From: Nematostella vectensis
Lineage: Eukaryota > Cnidaria > Anthozoa > Actiniaria > Edwardsiidae
Direction: 5' to 3'
Assembly (NCBI RefSeq): GCF_932526225.1
Contig: NC_064035.1
Span: forward strand, 2,853,501-2,913,500
Length of the DNA stretch: 60,000 nucleotides
In this document: positions 28,101-38,800 of the stretch, one piece after another
Numbering within the stretch: position 1 is the first letter of the stretch
Layout of the letters: each line of letters opens with the position of its first letter
The notes under the pieces: generated by a model
Told to the model about the DNA's origin: nothing
The model's database searches: none
Seen by the model: the letters and a program-made list of their open reading frames with translations, nothing else
Made by a program: the position numbers and the translations under genes

Positions 28101-30145
28101 TTATAATCAGATTTGTGACCATACCTTGTCTCAATCGTTTAAAATCCTCTTGCCTATAATTATATATTTTGCCAGTAGTGAACCTTTTACTGTGATATTT
28201 CAGTTGCTGAAAATGTTGTAGTCAATTCATCACACACCATCCGGAATGAAAGTGACGACAACAGCTGCATCACCCAAAATGACAGGGAAGATGACTGTCT
28301 TTCTGGTAGTGAAGGTCAGTTTAAATAATATACATCATCTTTTACTATACATTTTTAATACCTAATTTGCAAGGACATTCAATAGATTTGAGGTATTTCT
28401 TTCAAGGCAACAACTGCTTTCAGTAATACTGAAATAAATACTGAAAATTATTTTGCAATTTTCCAACTTAAAGTAAGAAAAAACAAAAATTAGCAATTTG
28501 AATATAATTTGTATTTTATTATGCAATTTGGGTTTTCCAAATCTTAAGTTTAACACAGTTTTGCTATGTAGCATATGCCTATGTACGTAGCATATACCTC
28601 AAGTTTTCTGACCACTAACCTTTGCTATTGGCAGGTGAACAAAAGGTCCCAGAAGTTAGACAGACAAGACAGCCAATACATAGACTTATCACAGAAGATG
28701 GTAAATATATAGATATTTATTCAAACTTGCACATTTTAATGTAGTTATTACACATGTAGTTGACTTCTTAATTCCTATGTAGAGAAACAAACACTCATTC
28801 TTTTTTATCTTTAGTTCAGAGTCAGATCTGCCCAAGTACTACGATTGCTGGGAGTCCTCCTGGAGGGCTTGTACCAAGCTCAAACCCTGACACCCCACTT
28901 GCACAAACTGCTACTCTCTTCTCAGGTATCTATTACTATTCTATCTCTATCTATATCTATCCCTTTTTGACAATTTCGCTCCAAGATAAGAACCCTTTAG
29001 CTATCAGGGGCCTTATGTATGGAATAAACTTCCTGAAAAGGTGAGAATTTCAAATTCCCTTGGGGAGTTTAAATCAAACATAATAAACTTGACTTGCTGT
29101 TTCTTCGAACGTTTTTAACATCATATTATATTACTAATGTTATATTATTTGTGATAGTCTAGTTGAATAGATCGAAAAGAGCTTTTATGAAAAACAATGT
29201 AAATTGATATATAATATGATATATCTATAAAATAATACTATACTCATTTTAAGATGACAACGATGATGATGATGATGACATTGGTTTAGAATCCGAAGCC
29301 GCAGAGCATGAGCTTTTGCAGCTGGAGCGGCTTTTATCCTCACTTGAGCCATCTCTCTATCCACCTCCAGGCAAGTTGATTAATGGCGGCACAAGCTGAA
29401 GTCAGACACTTTGTTTGCTATGTTAGAGATGAAATATTGATGTCTTCATTTTCTTTATCTTTAGTTATTGAAAGCCCAGAGAGGAAAAGGCAAGTTTCTT
29501 AGTCAATGCAGAACACATTACCCCTTAGAGTTTAAACAAAGTTATTATAAATATGCACCTCTTATACACCTCCTCAACCTATCCTGCATGCCCTCATCTA
29601 TATTCCCGTTATCAGCACTAACAACAGTAAATTCCCATTGACGTCTCCATGCCTTTCCATGTTACTATTTACGCCTCCCAGTTTTCTGTCTCACTATGTT
29701 TAACGGTGCACTCTCCAGATACGAGGCCCCAACCTCCTCAACAGTCCCCCAAGTCAAGACAGATGTGTTCAAAACTTTGGATGAGATGGCCAAGATAGAA
29801 GGTATTTGGATAAATAGTAGGCATACCATGAAGATGTTACTCAGCCCAATAAAGTAAGGGAAGCTCTCTTTTGTCCGGGGAAAGAGATGGAAAAGTCAAA
29901 CTAGAGCGATATAATCTCAATTATATATTTTTTAAATTATTTCTATTTGGATGGTCTCTGGTCTCATATTGCAGAACAGATCTCTTTACTCACGAAGCAT
30001 TTCTACTTCATATTACTGTATGTGCCAGTATGTCATTTATAGAAATCATTGGAAGTAATGGATGAATTCAAATAAGATATTCTTGTTTTCAGGAGCCATC
30101 GCAGAGCTGGATACAATGGTCTCACTTGAGCTTAATAACCTGTAG
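7132..30145 (+). CDS. CW-PWWP-ARID chromatin reader, copy 1 (complete, 14 exons)
   Basis: Exons: 7132-7284, 21857-22017, 25140-25459, 26679-26866, 27178-27333, 27607-27698, 27968-28014, 28204-28314, 28635-28700, 28815-28925, 29254-29370, 29465-29489, 29719-29801, 30093-30145. The joined frame is open for 560 residues. A CW zinc finger spans about 30-74, with Cys33, Cys38, Cys59, Cys70 as zinc ligands and Trp30/Trp41. A PWWP domain follows (about 92-175; motif YPLWP, cage candidates Tyr103, Trp106, Phe137), then an ARID domain (about 283-370) ending LLPYE. The tail is acidic with a D-rich run at about 469-477. CW plus PWWP resembles ZCWPW1, which binds H3K4me3 and H3K36me3 in meiosis; ARID binds DNA. 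A nuclear reader role is inferred. Human ZCWPW1 has no ARID as far as I know. Introns 11 and 12 start with GC rather than GT. Exon 12 is only 25 bases. Confidence 0.85.
7285..21691. repeat. Giant 32-bp minisatellite filling intron 1
   Basis: About 450 copies of a 32-bp unit with core CTGACCAGGTTAGTGTGC followed by a variable dinucleotide, AGTACTGATGA and a variable pair. The first unit is continuous with the end of exon 1 (CTGACCAG/GTTAGT), so every unit carries a copy of the splice donor. A few units have the stronger form CAG/GTAAGT (for example 8109, 11949, 14029, 14765). The 32-bp register is exact over most of the array, with slips at about 20845 (one extra base) and 21397 (two extra). 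Larger blocks within it are duplicated. It ends at a degenerate unit near 21691, and the rest of intron 1 runs to 21856. Confidence 0.97.
10391..14470. repeat. Two tandem 2,080-bp blocks inside the 32-bp array
   Basis: Bases from about 10391 to 12470 recur from about 12471 to 14470 at a constant offset of 2,080 bases (65 units). Rare private variants repeat at that spacing: GTCCACGG at 10451 and 12531, CAGTTCTGA at 11353 and 13433, and TGACGAGGTAAG at 11943 and 14023. The copies look nearly identical, so the duplication is recent (or an assembly artefact). Confidence 0.85.
22140..22347 (-). mobile_element. tRNA-derived SINE, copy 1
   Basis: Read on the minus strand, a tRNA-like head at about 22265-22347 has an A box (TGGCGCAGTTGG) and a B box (GGTTTGATTCC) at tRNA-like spacing. 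A non-tRNA body follows toward 22140. This is the usual build of a Pol III-transcribed SINE. It lies in intron 2 of the chromatin reader and recurs in the duplicated segment. It is not a functional tRNA gene: the acceptor stem and anticodon arm do not pair convincingly. Confidence 0.6.
22669..25088. mobile_element. 2.4-kb TTAA-flanked element with about 290-bp inverted ends, copy 1
   Basis: TTAA flanks both sides (22665-22668 and 25089-25092). The ends are inverted copies for about 290 bases, starting CACTTCTCCATTTAAA. Within them the word AAGCCAATCA (ATTGGCTT reversed) recurs. The centre holds a 91-bp tandem array. No transposase frame was found, so it is non-autonomous; TTAA suggests mobilisation by a piggyBac- or Kolobok-type enzyme. 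It sits in the intron that splits the PWWP motif (P-L / W-P), only 51 bases from exon 3. Confidence 0.75.
23424..24440. repeat. 91-bp tandem array inside the TTAA element, copy 1
   Basis: About 11 copies of a 91-bp unit. Each carries the 12-base palindrome CGGGATATCCCG (or a one-base variant) and the conserved words GTTCCTGCTAGTGCGTAC and CAGCTCTGCTCAATTA. The matching element in the duplicated segment has about 8 copies, so copy number has changed since duplication. Confidence 0.9.
25541..26400. repeat. 31-bp minisatellite in intron 3, copy 1
   Basis: About 28 copies of a 31-bp unit, GATTGATATGGGTGGGG followed by TATGGAAAGAGGGT. Long minus-strand frames (HPYQS, THINH repeats) arise only because three units make 31 codons without a stop. 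At about 26400 the repeat switches orientation: 26410-26530 holds diverged units in reverse complement (ACCCACCCATATC). Confidence 0.92.
26401..26530. repeat. Inverted, diverged units closing the 31-bp array
   Basis: Immediately after the plus-oriented array the words ACCCACCCATATC and CCCACCCATATCAATCA appear, which are reverse complements of the unit. The junction around 26390-26425 could form a short hairpin. The same flip occurs in the second copy near 40160. Confidence 0.75.
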
Positions 30146-30339
30146 ATACCCTTGTCTCCTTGCTTGTCTTGTTGTACTACTGTACATATTAGACAGTGGT
30201 CTCACTTGAGCTTGATAACCTGTAGATACCCTTGTTTTCTTTCTTGTACTACTGTACATATTAGACAGTGGTCTCAATTGAGCTTGATAACCAGGAAGCA
30301 CACTACCACAATGGTAATGTCATGGTTTATAAGTTTTAA
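30117..30339 (+). repeat. Terminal exon repeated three times (copy 1)
   Basis: The end of exon 14 (GGTCTCACTTGAGCTT through the stop) recurs downstream at about 30197 and 30269 with spacings near 80 and 72 bases. Each downstream copy is preceded by TTAGACAG, a possible acceptor. Splicing exon 13 to 30197 would give an in-frame tail VVSLELDNL and stop at 30225. Splicing to 30269 would give a longer in-frame tail, stopping at 30339. They may be only duplicated 3' UTR. Confidence 0.7.
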
Positions 30340-30442
30340 ATTTATTTTATAATTGGTAAAAGCCAAAATGATTAGTAAATATTATATATTATATCGTCCG
30401 TTTTATAGTTTTATACTCAGTAAATAGTCATTTAGTTAATGA

Positions 30443-30448
30443 AATAAA
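30443..30448 (+). terminator. Polyadenylation signal AATAAA, chromatin reader copy 1
   Basis: The hexamer lies 298 bases downstream of the stop codon of copy 1 and is conserved in the second copy at 44210-44215. It is the most plausible poly(A) signal for this gene. Confidence 0.55.
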
Positions 30449-30683
30449 GGGCATATAGATCATACTTGTTGTTTTTGATAAATACTAGACTTTTAGACCA
30501 ATTTATGTGTAATTTTCGAAATGATTATATGTTGCGATTTAAAATTTGGCGCGAACCTGTAACAGATCACTATAAAGCTTCTTTCACTTTTTGCGAAAAA
30601 GATGGAATCCAGGTAACGTTCTGTAACTGGGTTATTATTGTAAATTTCTGTTTTCCTTCAAGTACTACTTGTGCGCGTACTTA

Positions 30684-31526
30684 GGCCTAGATTAAACGGC
30701 GTGCCAGAGTCGCACCGTTCTGGCTCGGTAGAGGTTCGATCATAGAGCGGCTCTACAATAAACGTGGAACTTTTTGTTTGTTAACACCCATGGGTATGGA
30801 GTGTAACAATATAGTCATTAGGCACAAAATACATGCTGCTTTGTCTTATGACGCTAAAATGGAGGACAAAACGTGAAGACTAGAAATGACTAGAAAAGCC
30901 TTCTTGGTCAGAGCAATATGGTCTAATAGGAATAAATTTATTACATGACGCAATAGATTGGATAAAGAAAAGGCGACGACTCCTGCTGCGTCTTTTTTTT
31001 TTAATTACAAAACGGCATTTCGCATGAAATGCACGTATTTTGTGTCCCCGAAACAAGAGCTGCACATCTGTACCCGACCCGTCGAGTACTCAGGTAATGG
31101 TTTCCGAAACCCCGCCATTTTCACTATTGCCTGAAAAGTGCGAGGCAAGGGGGCTACATACGGGGTCTCAGGCTACATACGGGGTCTCGGGGGAGTTATT
31201 GTCAATTGGGCGCATGCGCGAAGAACGGGTGGAGTCAATAATACTCTGCACGGGTAGCTCCTTATTTTTATTTTTGTTCAACCAAAACGATTTGCATTGA
31301 TTATAAACTAATCTGCATAATGTAATCGTTATGACTGGTGCGACCTTGGAGCACCGTTTAATCCCTCGCCGTACCATAGTCGCATTATCCGACTAGCCAG
31401 AAAGTTGGTGCGACCTCATTAATTCAATTTCGTGCGCAATAAACGGCGCGCTAACGTCGCATTATCTGTCGAACTTTTCTAGAGCGGCACGATGATGCGA
31501 CCCTGGCACGCCGTTAAATCTAGGCC
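30684..31526. mobile_element. Harbinger-like non-autonomous element, copy 1
   Basis: The ends are inverted copies starting GGCCTAGATT(A/T)AACGGCGTG and extending about 30 bases. TTA flanks both sides (30681-30683 and 31527-31529), the 3-bp target typical of PIF/Harbinger. Internal sub-repeats near 31340-31480 echo the ends (GGTGCGACC, CGCATTATC). No transposase frame was found. It lies between the reader's 3' end and the VKORC1 promoter copy. Confidence 0.65.
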
Positions 31527-32800
31527 TTAGCGATTTAAAAAAAATCGCGAACTGACCAGCGAAATGTTCTGAGAAAATTTTCGCGAAAATAAAGAAGAAT
31601 AAGGTATTCTCACGGGAGAGGCCATTCTTGCGCTCGGCCCCCAGGATCCACGCGGGTTAAAATACATGATGGCGCCCGCTCCAGAACGGATTGGCTTTTC
31701 CGCGACGATAACACCGAGTACCGCCTGCAAGTCTATCTAGCGCCTCTCCGGATATATATTGTGGGAATCTTTCACATCGCGTCCTTTCGACTGCACGAGG
31801 AGCTAGAGTCTTGTTGCATCATCCCTCTCGGGGCGAAGATAAATCGGCATCAGATGGGCCGCACATGCTCGCGGGCGATACCCGGTCACCACCGCCTCAC
31901 TCAGGACTCACTAGTTCACCTTGTGTTCCATCAATACATGGTCTTGAGGCATTGTTAGCCGGTTTCCCCAGTGGGGGTGAATTACTGTACTGTTATTTAT
32001 TAGGTATACGCATTTTGCACTGGTGATTGATTCCCAGGGAAGTTTGTAAATGATCGACCCCGTCGGTCTGGAAATCCTTCAAGTTCGACACGCAGTCACC
32101 TATCCCAGGATGCCGTGCGGCATGCACGCTCCCTTATACGACAACTTGTAGCGGGCTTCAAATTGGCTCTATGAGCATTCTATCTCTTACAGTAAGATAA
32201 AATAAATGAAGACTAAAATACAATATTACAATATCTGAATTTTTATTTCCAGCCTTGGGCTGCCTGTGATTCAATCGGCAGACTGTATTTTCTACATTAC
32301 CCAGAAGCCCCTGGGAAAGGGATTAAATGGCGTGCGAGTGCTATGAATGGGGATGTTTGCGCTTTTTAGCGCTTTGCTCTTCCGCCTCCGGTCATTCAGG
32401 CCTCAAGGCGAGAATCGAGGAAGTGTGTAATTCTATAGGACACGTATGTGTTAGCTAGTTTTCGTGCTGTCCACACTTTTCAGCCGCGCTTCGCCTTGGA
32501 ATTCACGTCAAAGTGAGCTTCCTACCTACGTACTCAAATCGCAGTCAATTTGGGGGTAAAGTTACTTATATTTAAAGTAACTATTCGTTGAATCTAAAAG
32601 TGCAAAAGCCACTAAAGAAACTAACCTAACACTTTGCCGTTTGTCTCAGGCTTTGTATGATATTTTCTTTATGGGAAATGATCAATGGCAAACTGAGAAA
32701 GAAAATTAAAATTCTGTCATTGTCGTCGGGTAAAATGGCAACTGAAATCTTTGTGTTTTGAATGTGTACAATTTCATTCCAGCTACCATAGACACACATA
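31527..32800 (+). promoter_or_regulatory. Duplicated VKORC1 upstream region
   Basis: This stretch is nearly identical to 45250-46152, directly upstream of the intact VKORC1, so it should carry a copy of that promoter. Here it points at the chimeric exon at 32801. It differs by about 396 bases at 31892-32287 that are absent from the other copy, and by a gap near 31731 where the other copy has about 37 extra bases. A TATA-like GGATATATATTG lies near 31749. Promoter activity is inferred from position. Confidence 0.55.
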
Positions 32801-35800
32801 ATGCTGGCGGGGCTATTAACCGACCAGGTTAGTGTGCGCAGTACTGATGAGCTGACCAGGTTAGTGTGCACGGTACTGATGAGCTGACCAGGTTAGTGTG
32901 CACGGTACTGATGAACTGACCAGGTTAGTGTGCACGGTACTGATGAGCTGACCAGGTTAGTGTGCACAGTACTGATGAACTGACCAGGTTAGTGTGCACG
33001 GTACTGACCAGGTTAGTGTGTGCAGTACTGATGAGCTGACCAGGTTAGTGTGCACGGTACTGATAAGCTGACCAGGTTAGTGTGGACAGTACTGATAAAC
33101 TGACCATGTAAGTGTGCGCAGTACTGATGAGCTGACCAGGTTAGTGTGCGCAGTACTGATGAACTGACCAGGTTAGTGTGCGCAGTACTGATGAACTGAC
33201 CAGGTTAGTGTGCACGGTACTGATGAGCTGACCAGGTTAGTGTGCACGGTACTGATGAACTGACCAGGTTAGTGTGCACAGTACTGATAAACTGACCAGG
33301 TTAGTGTGCACATTACTGATGAGCTGACCAGGTTAGTGTGCACGGTACTGATGAGCTGACCAGGTTAGTGTGGACAGTACTGATAAGCTGACCAGGTTAG
33401 TGTGGACAGTACTGATAAGCTGACCAGGTTAGTGTGCGCAGTACTGATGAGCTGACCAGGTTAGTGTGCGCAGTACTGATGAGCTGACCAGGTTAGTGTG
33501 TACAGTACTGATGAGCTGACCAGGTTAGTGTGCGCAGTACTGATAAGCTGACCAGGTTAGTGTGTGCAGTACTGATGAGCTGACCAGGTTAGTGTGGACA
33601 GTACTGATGAGCTGACCAGGTTAGTGTGCACAGTACTGATGAGCTGACCAGGTTACTGTGGACAGTACTGATAAGCTGACCAGGTTAGTGTGTGCAGTAC
33701 CGATGAACTGACCAGGTTAGTGTGCACGGTACTGATGAGCTGACCAGGTTACTGTGGACAGTACTGATGAGCTGACCAGGTTAGTGTGCATAGTACTGAT
33801 GAGCTGACCAGGTTAGTGTGTGCAGTACTGATGAGCTGACCAGGTTAGTGTGCGCAGTACTGATAAGCTGACCAGGTTAGTGTGCACAGTACTGATAAGC
33901 TGACCAGGTTAGTGTGCGCAGTACTGATAAGCTGACCAGGTTAGTGTGCACGGTACTGATGAACTGACCAGGTTAGTGTGTGCAGTACTGATGAGCTGAC
34001 CAGGTTAGTGTGCATAGTACTGATGAACTGACCAGGTTAGTGTGCACGGTACTCATGAGCTGACCAGGTTAGTGTGTGCAGTACTGATGAGCTGACCAGG
34101 TTAGTGTGCATAGTACTGATGAGCTGACCAGGTTAGTGTGCATAGTACTCATGAGCTGACCAGGTTAGTGTGTGCAGTACTGATGAGCTGACCAGGTTAG
34201 TGTGCGCAGTACTGATAAGCTGACCAGGTTAGTGTGCATAGTACTGATGAGCTGACCAGGTTAGTGTGTGCAGTACTGATGAGCTGACCAGGTTAGTGTG
34301 CATAGTACTGATGAACTGACCAGGTTAGTGTGCACGGTACTCATGAGCTGACCAGGTTAGTGTGCGCAGTACTGATAAGCTGACCAGGTTAGTGTGCATA
34401 GTACTGATGAGCTGACCAGGTTAGTGTGTGCAGTACTGATGAGCTGACCAGGTTAGTGTGCATAGTACTGATGAACTGACCAGGTTAGTGTGCACGGTAC
34501 TCATGAGCTGACCAGGTTAGTGTGCACGGTACTCATGAGCTGACCAGGTTAGTGTGCACGGTACTCATGAGCTGACCAGGTTAGTGTGCACAGTACTCAT
34601 GAGCTGACCAGGTTAGTGTGTGCAGTACTGATGAGCTGACCAGGTTAGTGTGCATAGTACTGATGAGCTGACCAGGTTAGTGTGTGCAGTACTGATGAAC
34701 TGACCAGGTTAGTGTGCGCAGTACTGATAAGCTGACCAGGTTAGTGTGGACAGTACTGATAAGCTGACCAGGTTAGTGTGCGCAGTACTGATAAGCTGAC
34801 CAGGTTAGTGTGCATAGTACTGATGAGCTGACCAGGTTAGTGTGTGCAGTACTGATAAGCTGACCAGGTTAGTGTGCACAGTACTGATGAGCTGACCAGG
34901 TTAGTGTGCGCAGTACTGATAAGCTGACCAGGTTAGTGTGTGCAGTACTGATAAGCTGACCAGGTTAGTGTGCGCAGTACTGATGAACTGACCAGGTTAG
35001 TGTGCACGGTACTGATGAGCTGACCAGGTTAGTGTGCACGGTACTGATGGGCTGACCAGGTTAGTGTGCACGGTACTCATGAGCTGACCAGGTTAGTGTG
35101 TGCAGTACTGATGAGCTGACCAGGTTAGTGTGCACGGTACTCATGAGCTGACCAGGTTAGTGTGGACAGTACTGCTACAATGGTGAAAGAAGAACTCCTT
35201 TTGAGTTGCATCAAATGTTATCACCTGCTTGTATACGTTTACTCGGAATTTTCACCCAGAAAAGGGTATGTACCAAGTCCCAACCACTGTCTTGTTTTGT
35301 TATTGTGGTAAGAAGGTGTTTGCTGTTTACAGGTGGGAGAAGGCTCGTGGTATTGCTGGATGAACAGGGATGAGTCCTACAACAATTGCTCTGTACCTGA
35401 GAAAAAAGCCAAACTCTCCAAAGAAATGAAGTACGTGTACAGTTTATTGCCTCTGGGGGAAGTGGTGATGGCTAAACTGCCTGGATATCCTTTGTAAGTA
35501 TTTTCTTCCACCATCTAATCATGTTACTTTATCATTATAACGAATCATGAGATTGGGGAAGCTATTCATTCTCTTTGCAGCTGGAATTAATGCTAAATTA
35601 GAGATAGATTCAGATGTAGTCAAGTTGAGGGCTTAGGAAGGCACCTTAGCTGCAATACAACTCATGTCAGACCAGAGATCACAGCTAAGGTCAAAATTGT
35701 TGATTTTTTGAGCCAAGCAAGACTAACTAGCTCAACCCATGTAAGATCCTGGAATCAAACCTGGGACCCAGTGGTGAAAGGCAGTACAGAGCGTTGCTAT

Positions 35801-38800
35801 GCCAACTGCGCCACCTAGGCTCCCCTTGAGCCACATCACTTAGAAAGACTCCAGAAAAAGTGTATAAGCTATTTTGCCTATGTCAAATTTGGTTATTATA
35901 TTTTATCTAGTTTTCACACTTTGTTTTGCAAAGATTTAAAGGACATGCTTGATGAATTGTTGAAAAAAATGATGTGCACTTTAAAATGTCTTTTAAGGGA
36001 ACTATGCTATATTTTGTCATCCAATTCCATGCATCATATATATAGTTCTAGTGCTCTGTTATTCTGTTAATAATGTTATGTATAATTTTGTTGTTGTTTT
36101 CCCTGCTTGTGCTACATTTTTTAGACCACCTAGTTTTTATATTAACACTTCTCCATTTAAAACTGTACTTTTAAAATCCAGACCACAGGGTCAGGATATC
36201 TCGAGTCTAAGCCAATCAGATTAGAGCAGTTTTATCGTCTTTTCTGGACTCGGGATATATGGAGAATAAGCCAATCATATGAGGTCTCATGGAGTTGCTA
36301 TTTTGGGGGGGTCAGGATATCCCGAGAACGAGCCAATCATACCGGGTATCGTTATCAGTGTGCTGGGTATCATCTGTCATTACATGATCTTGAAAATCAA
36401 AGATAAATTTTACACTATATGATGCTGCACGAGAAGGTCGAATTTTTTCCTCCAAATAAACTGTGTTAGTCAATTTATCATACTTTTTACTTTGGTAACA
36501 AATTATACAAAGGAAATTTTAGGATATTCATGCATACTAGAACTAAGAAATAAACTACTGATAACGTCATTCTCAGCGGACCGGAAAGGTCAATGTCACA
36601 AACACTGCTAGTATTGCACAGACTTCAAACAAACTCATCCTACGTGAAACACTGCTAGTATTGCACAGACTTCAAACGAACTCATCCTACGTGAAACACT
36701 GCTAGTATTGCACAGACTTCAAACGAACTCATCCTACGTGAAACACTGCTAGTATTGCACAGACTTCAAACGAACTCATCCTACGTGAAACAAAGGCGAT
36801 ATTCCGATAAGCCATTTGATTGTCGGCGTCCCGTGGTGCATTCGTGTACGCTCAAACAATCCGAAAAATTTAAATGTTATCAAAATACACGTAACACACT
36901 CTATGACTTCTGAAGCACAAATACTTGTTTCTTGGATCACCGTCTAAAGGGTCTTATGAGCAACTAGACCCTTTTGGCCCAATTTGAAGCTTTCAAAATT
37001 CACTTACATGTTTAGTGAAACATATCACGCATAATTGGGATACCCCGAGTTAGTTTGAATGTTCCTTATAGTTCTGACAACACAGCTGCTCAATTAATCT
37101 GTCCTTGAGAAGCAAACGCAAAGTCGGGATATCCCGAGTTAGTTCAAATGTTCCTGCTAGTGCGTACAGAACAGCTCTGCTCAATTAGCCCGTCCTAGAG
37201 AAGCATATGCGAAGTCAGGATATCCCAAATTAGTTCGAATGTTCTAACTAGTGCATTCAGAACAGCTCTGCTCAATCAACCTGTCCTAGAGAAGCACACA
37301 CAAAGTCGGGATATCCCGAGTTAGTTCGAAGGTTCCTGCTAGTGCGTACAGAACAGCTCTGCTCAATTAGCCCGTCCTAGAGAAGCACACGCAAAGTCGG
37401 GATATCCCGAGCTAGTTCAAATGTTCCTGCTAGTGCATTCAGAACAGCTCTGCTCAATTAGCCCGTCCTAGAGAAGCACACGCAAAGTCGGGATATCCCG
37501 AGTTAGCTCAAATGTTCCTGCTAGTGCGTACAACACAGCTCTGCTCAATTAACCTTTCCCAGAGAAGCACACGCAAAGTCGGGATATCCCGAGTTAGTTC
37601 GAATGTTCCTGCTAGTGCGTACAGAACAGCTCTGCTCAATTAACCTTTCCCAGAGAAGCACACACAAAGTCGGGATATCCCGAGTTAGTTCGAATGTTCC
37701 TGCTAGTGCGTACAGAACAGCTCTGCTCGATTAGCCCGTCCTAGAGAAGCACACGCAAAGTCGGGATGTTCCTGCTTGTACAGCTCTGCTCAAGTCGGAC
37801 TCGGAATAAGGAATAGAGTCCTTTAGATTTTTCTTGATTTCGGGAATCACGCGCCAGAAGGGACATTTGCAGGCTCTAGTGTCATGTTCGAGTCTGATTA
37901 GGTAGCATTTGACCAAAAGCAAAGCTCAGCATGATTTTACGTGCAAGTGAATTTTGAAAGCTTAGCCAGTCTGCTAAGCTAGACATTATCAGTAGAATAT
38001 TTCTCTCTTCCAGTATGCATATATGACTGCAGCCTTTTATAGATTGTTGACAAAATGAAAACTACGAAAATTGGCCTACACAGTTTGTTTGAAAGAAAAA
38101 TACGACCTTTTCATGCAGAGCCATAATTGTGTCTGTAGATTTGACCTTTGATTTTCAATTACATGTAATGACAGATGATACCTAGCACACTGATAACGAT
38201 ACCTGGTATGATTGGCTCGTTGTCAGGATATCCTGACCCCCCAAAATAGCAACTCCACGAGACCTCATATGATTGGCTTATTCTCCATATATCCCGAAAC
38301 CAGAATAGATGATTAAAATGCTCTAATCTGATTGGCTTAGACCCTGACCCTGTGGTCTGGATTTCAAAAGTACAGTTTTAAGTGGAGAAGTACAGATTTA
38401 AATGGAGAAGTGTTATTATACCACATACAAGTGTATTTAATAAGTCATCTGAACTATGTTTGCAGGTGGCCAGGCCTATTAACACCTGACCCAACATGTG
38501 GAGAGTATTATGATGCACTCCTTGAAAAAGAGCATGAGCCTATGCAGTACCATGTAGAATTCCTAGGGGAACAGCACTCCAGGGCGTGGCTTCGCCCCAA
38601 TGCTGTACACCCGTACAACTCCGTCTCAGAGGAAGAGAAAGCAATACCTCTCAGAAATAGGTCGGCTGCTAAGCTTCAGGCATTCTATCAGTCCTCTCTT
38701 GATGAAGCAAGAAGAATATTGCCCTTGACAACCAAACGACGGTTACAAGTGTCAAACCATTTCAAATTTAAAGGAATAAAGGACGGTTAGTGAAAAGTAA

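Larger units (their letters stand above)
36146..38412. mobile_element. TTAA element with long inverted ends, copy 2
   Basis: Duplicate of 22669-25088. The left TTAA is intact (36142-36145) but the right one reads TTAT (38413-38416). Parts of both ends have small deletions relative to copy 1 (for example the second CTGTACTT stretch on the left). Its central array is shorter. Confidence 0.75.

Noticed and set aside
32030-32175. Paired-domain (Pax) fragment suggested by GKFVNDRP
   Set aside because: Similarity stops after a few residues and no other frame continues it.
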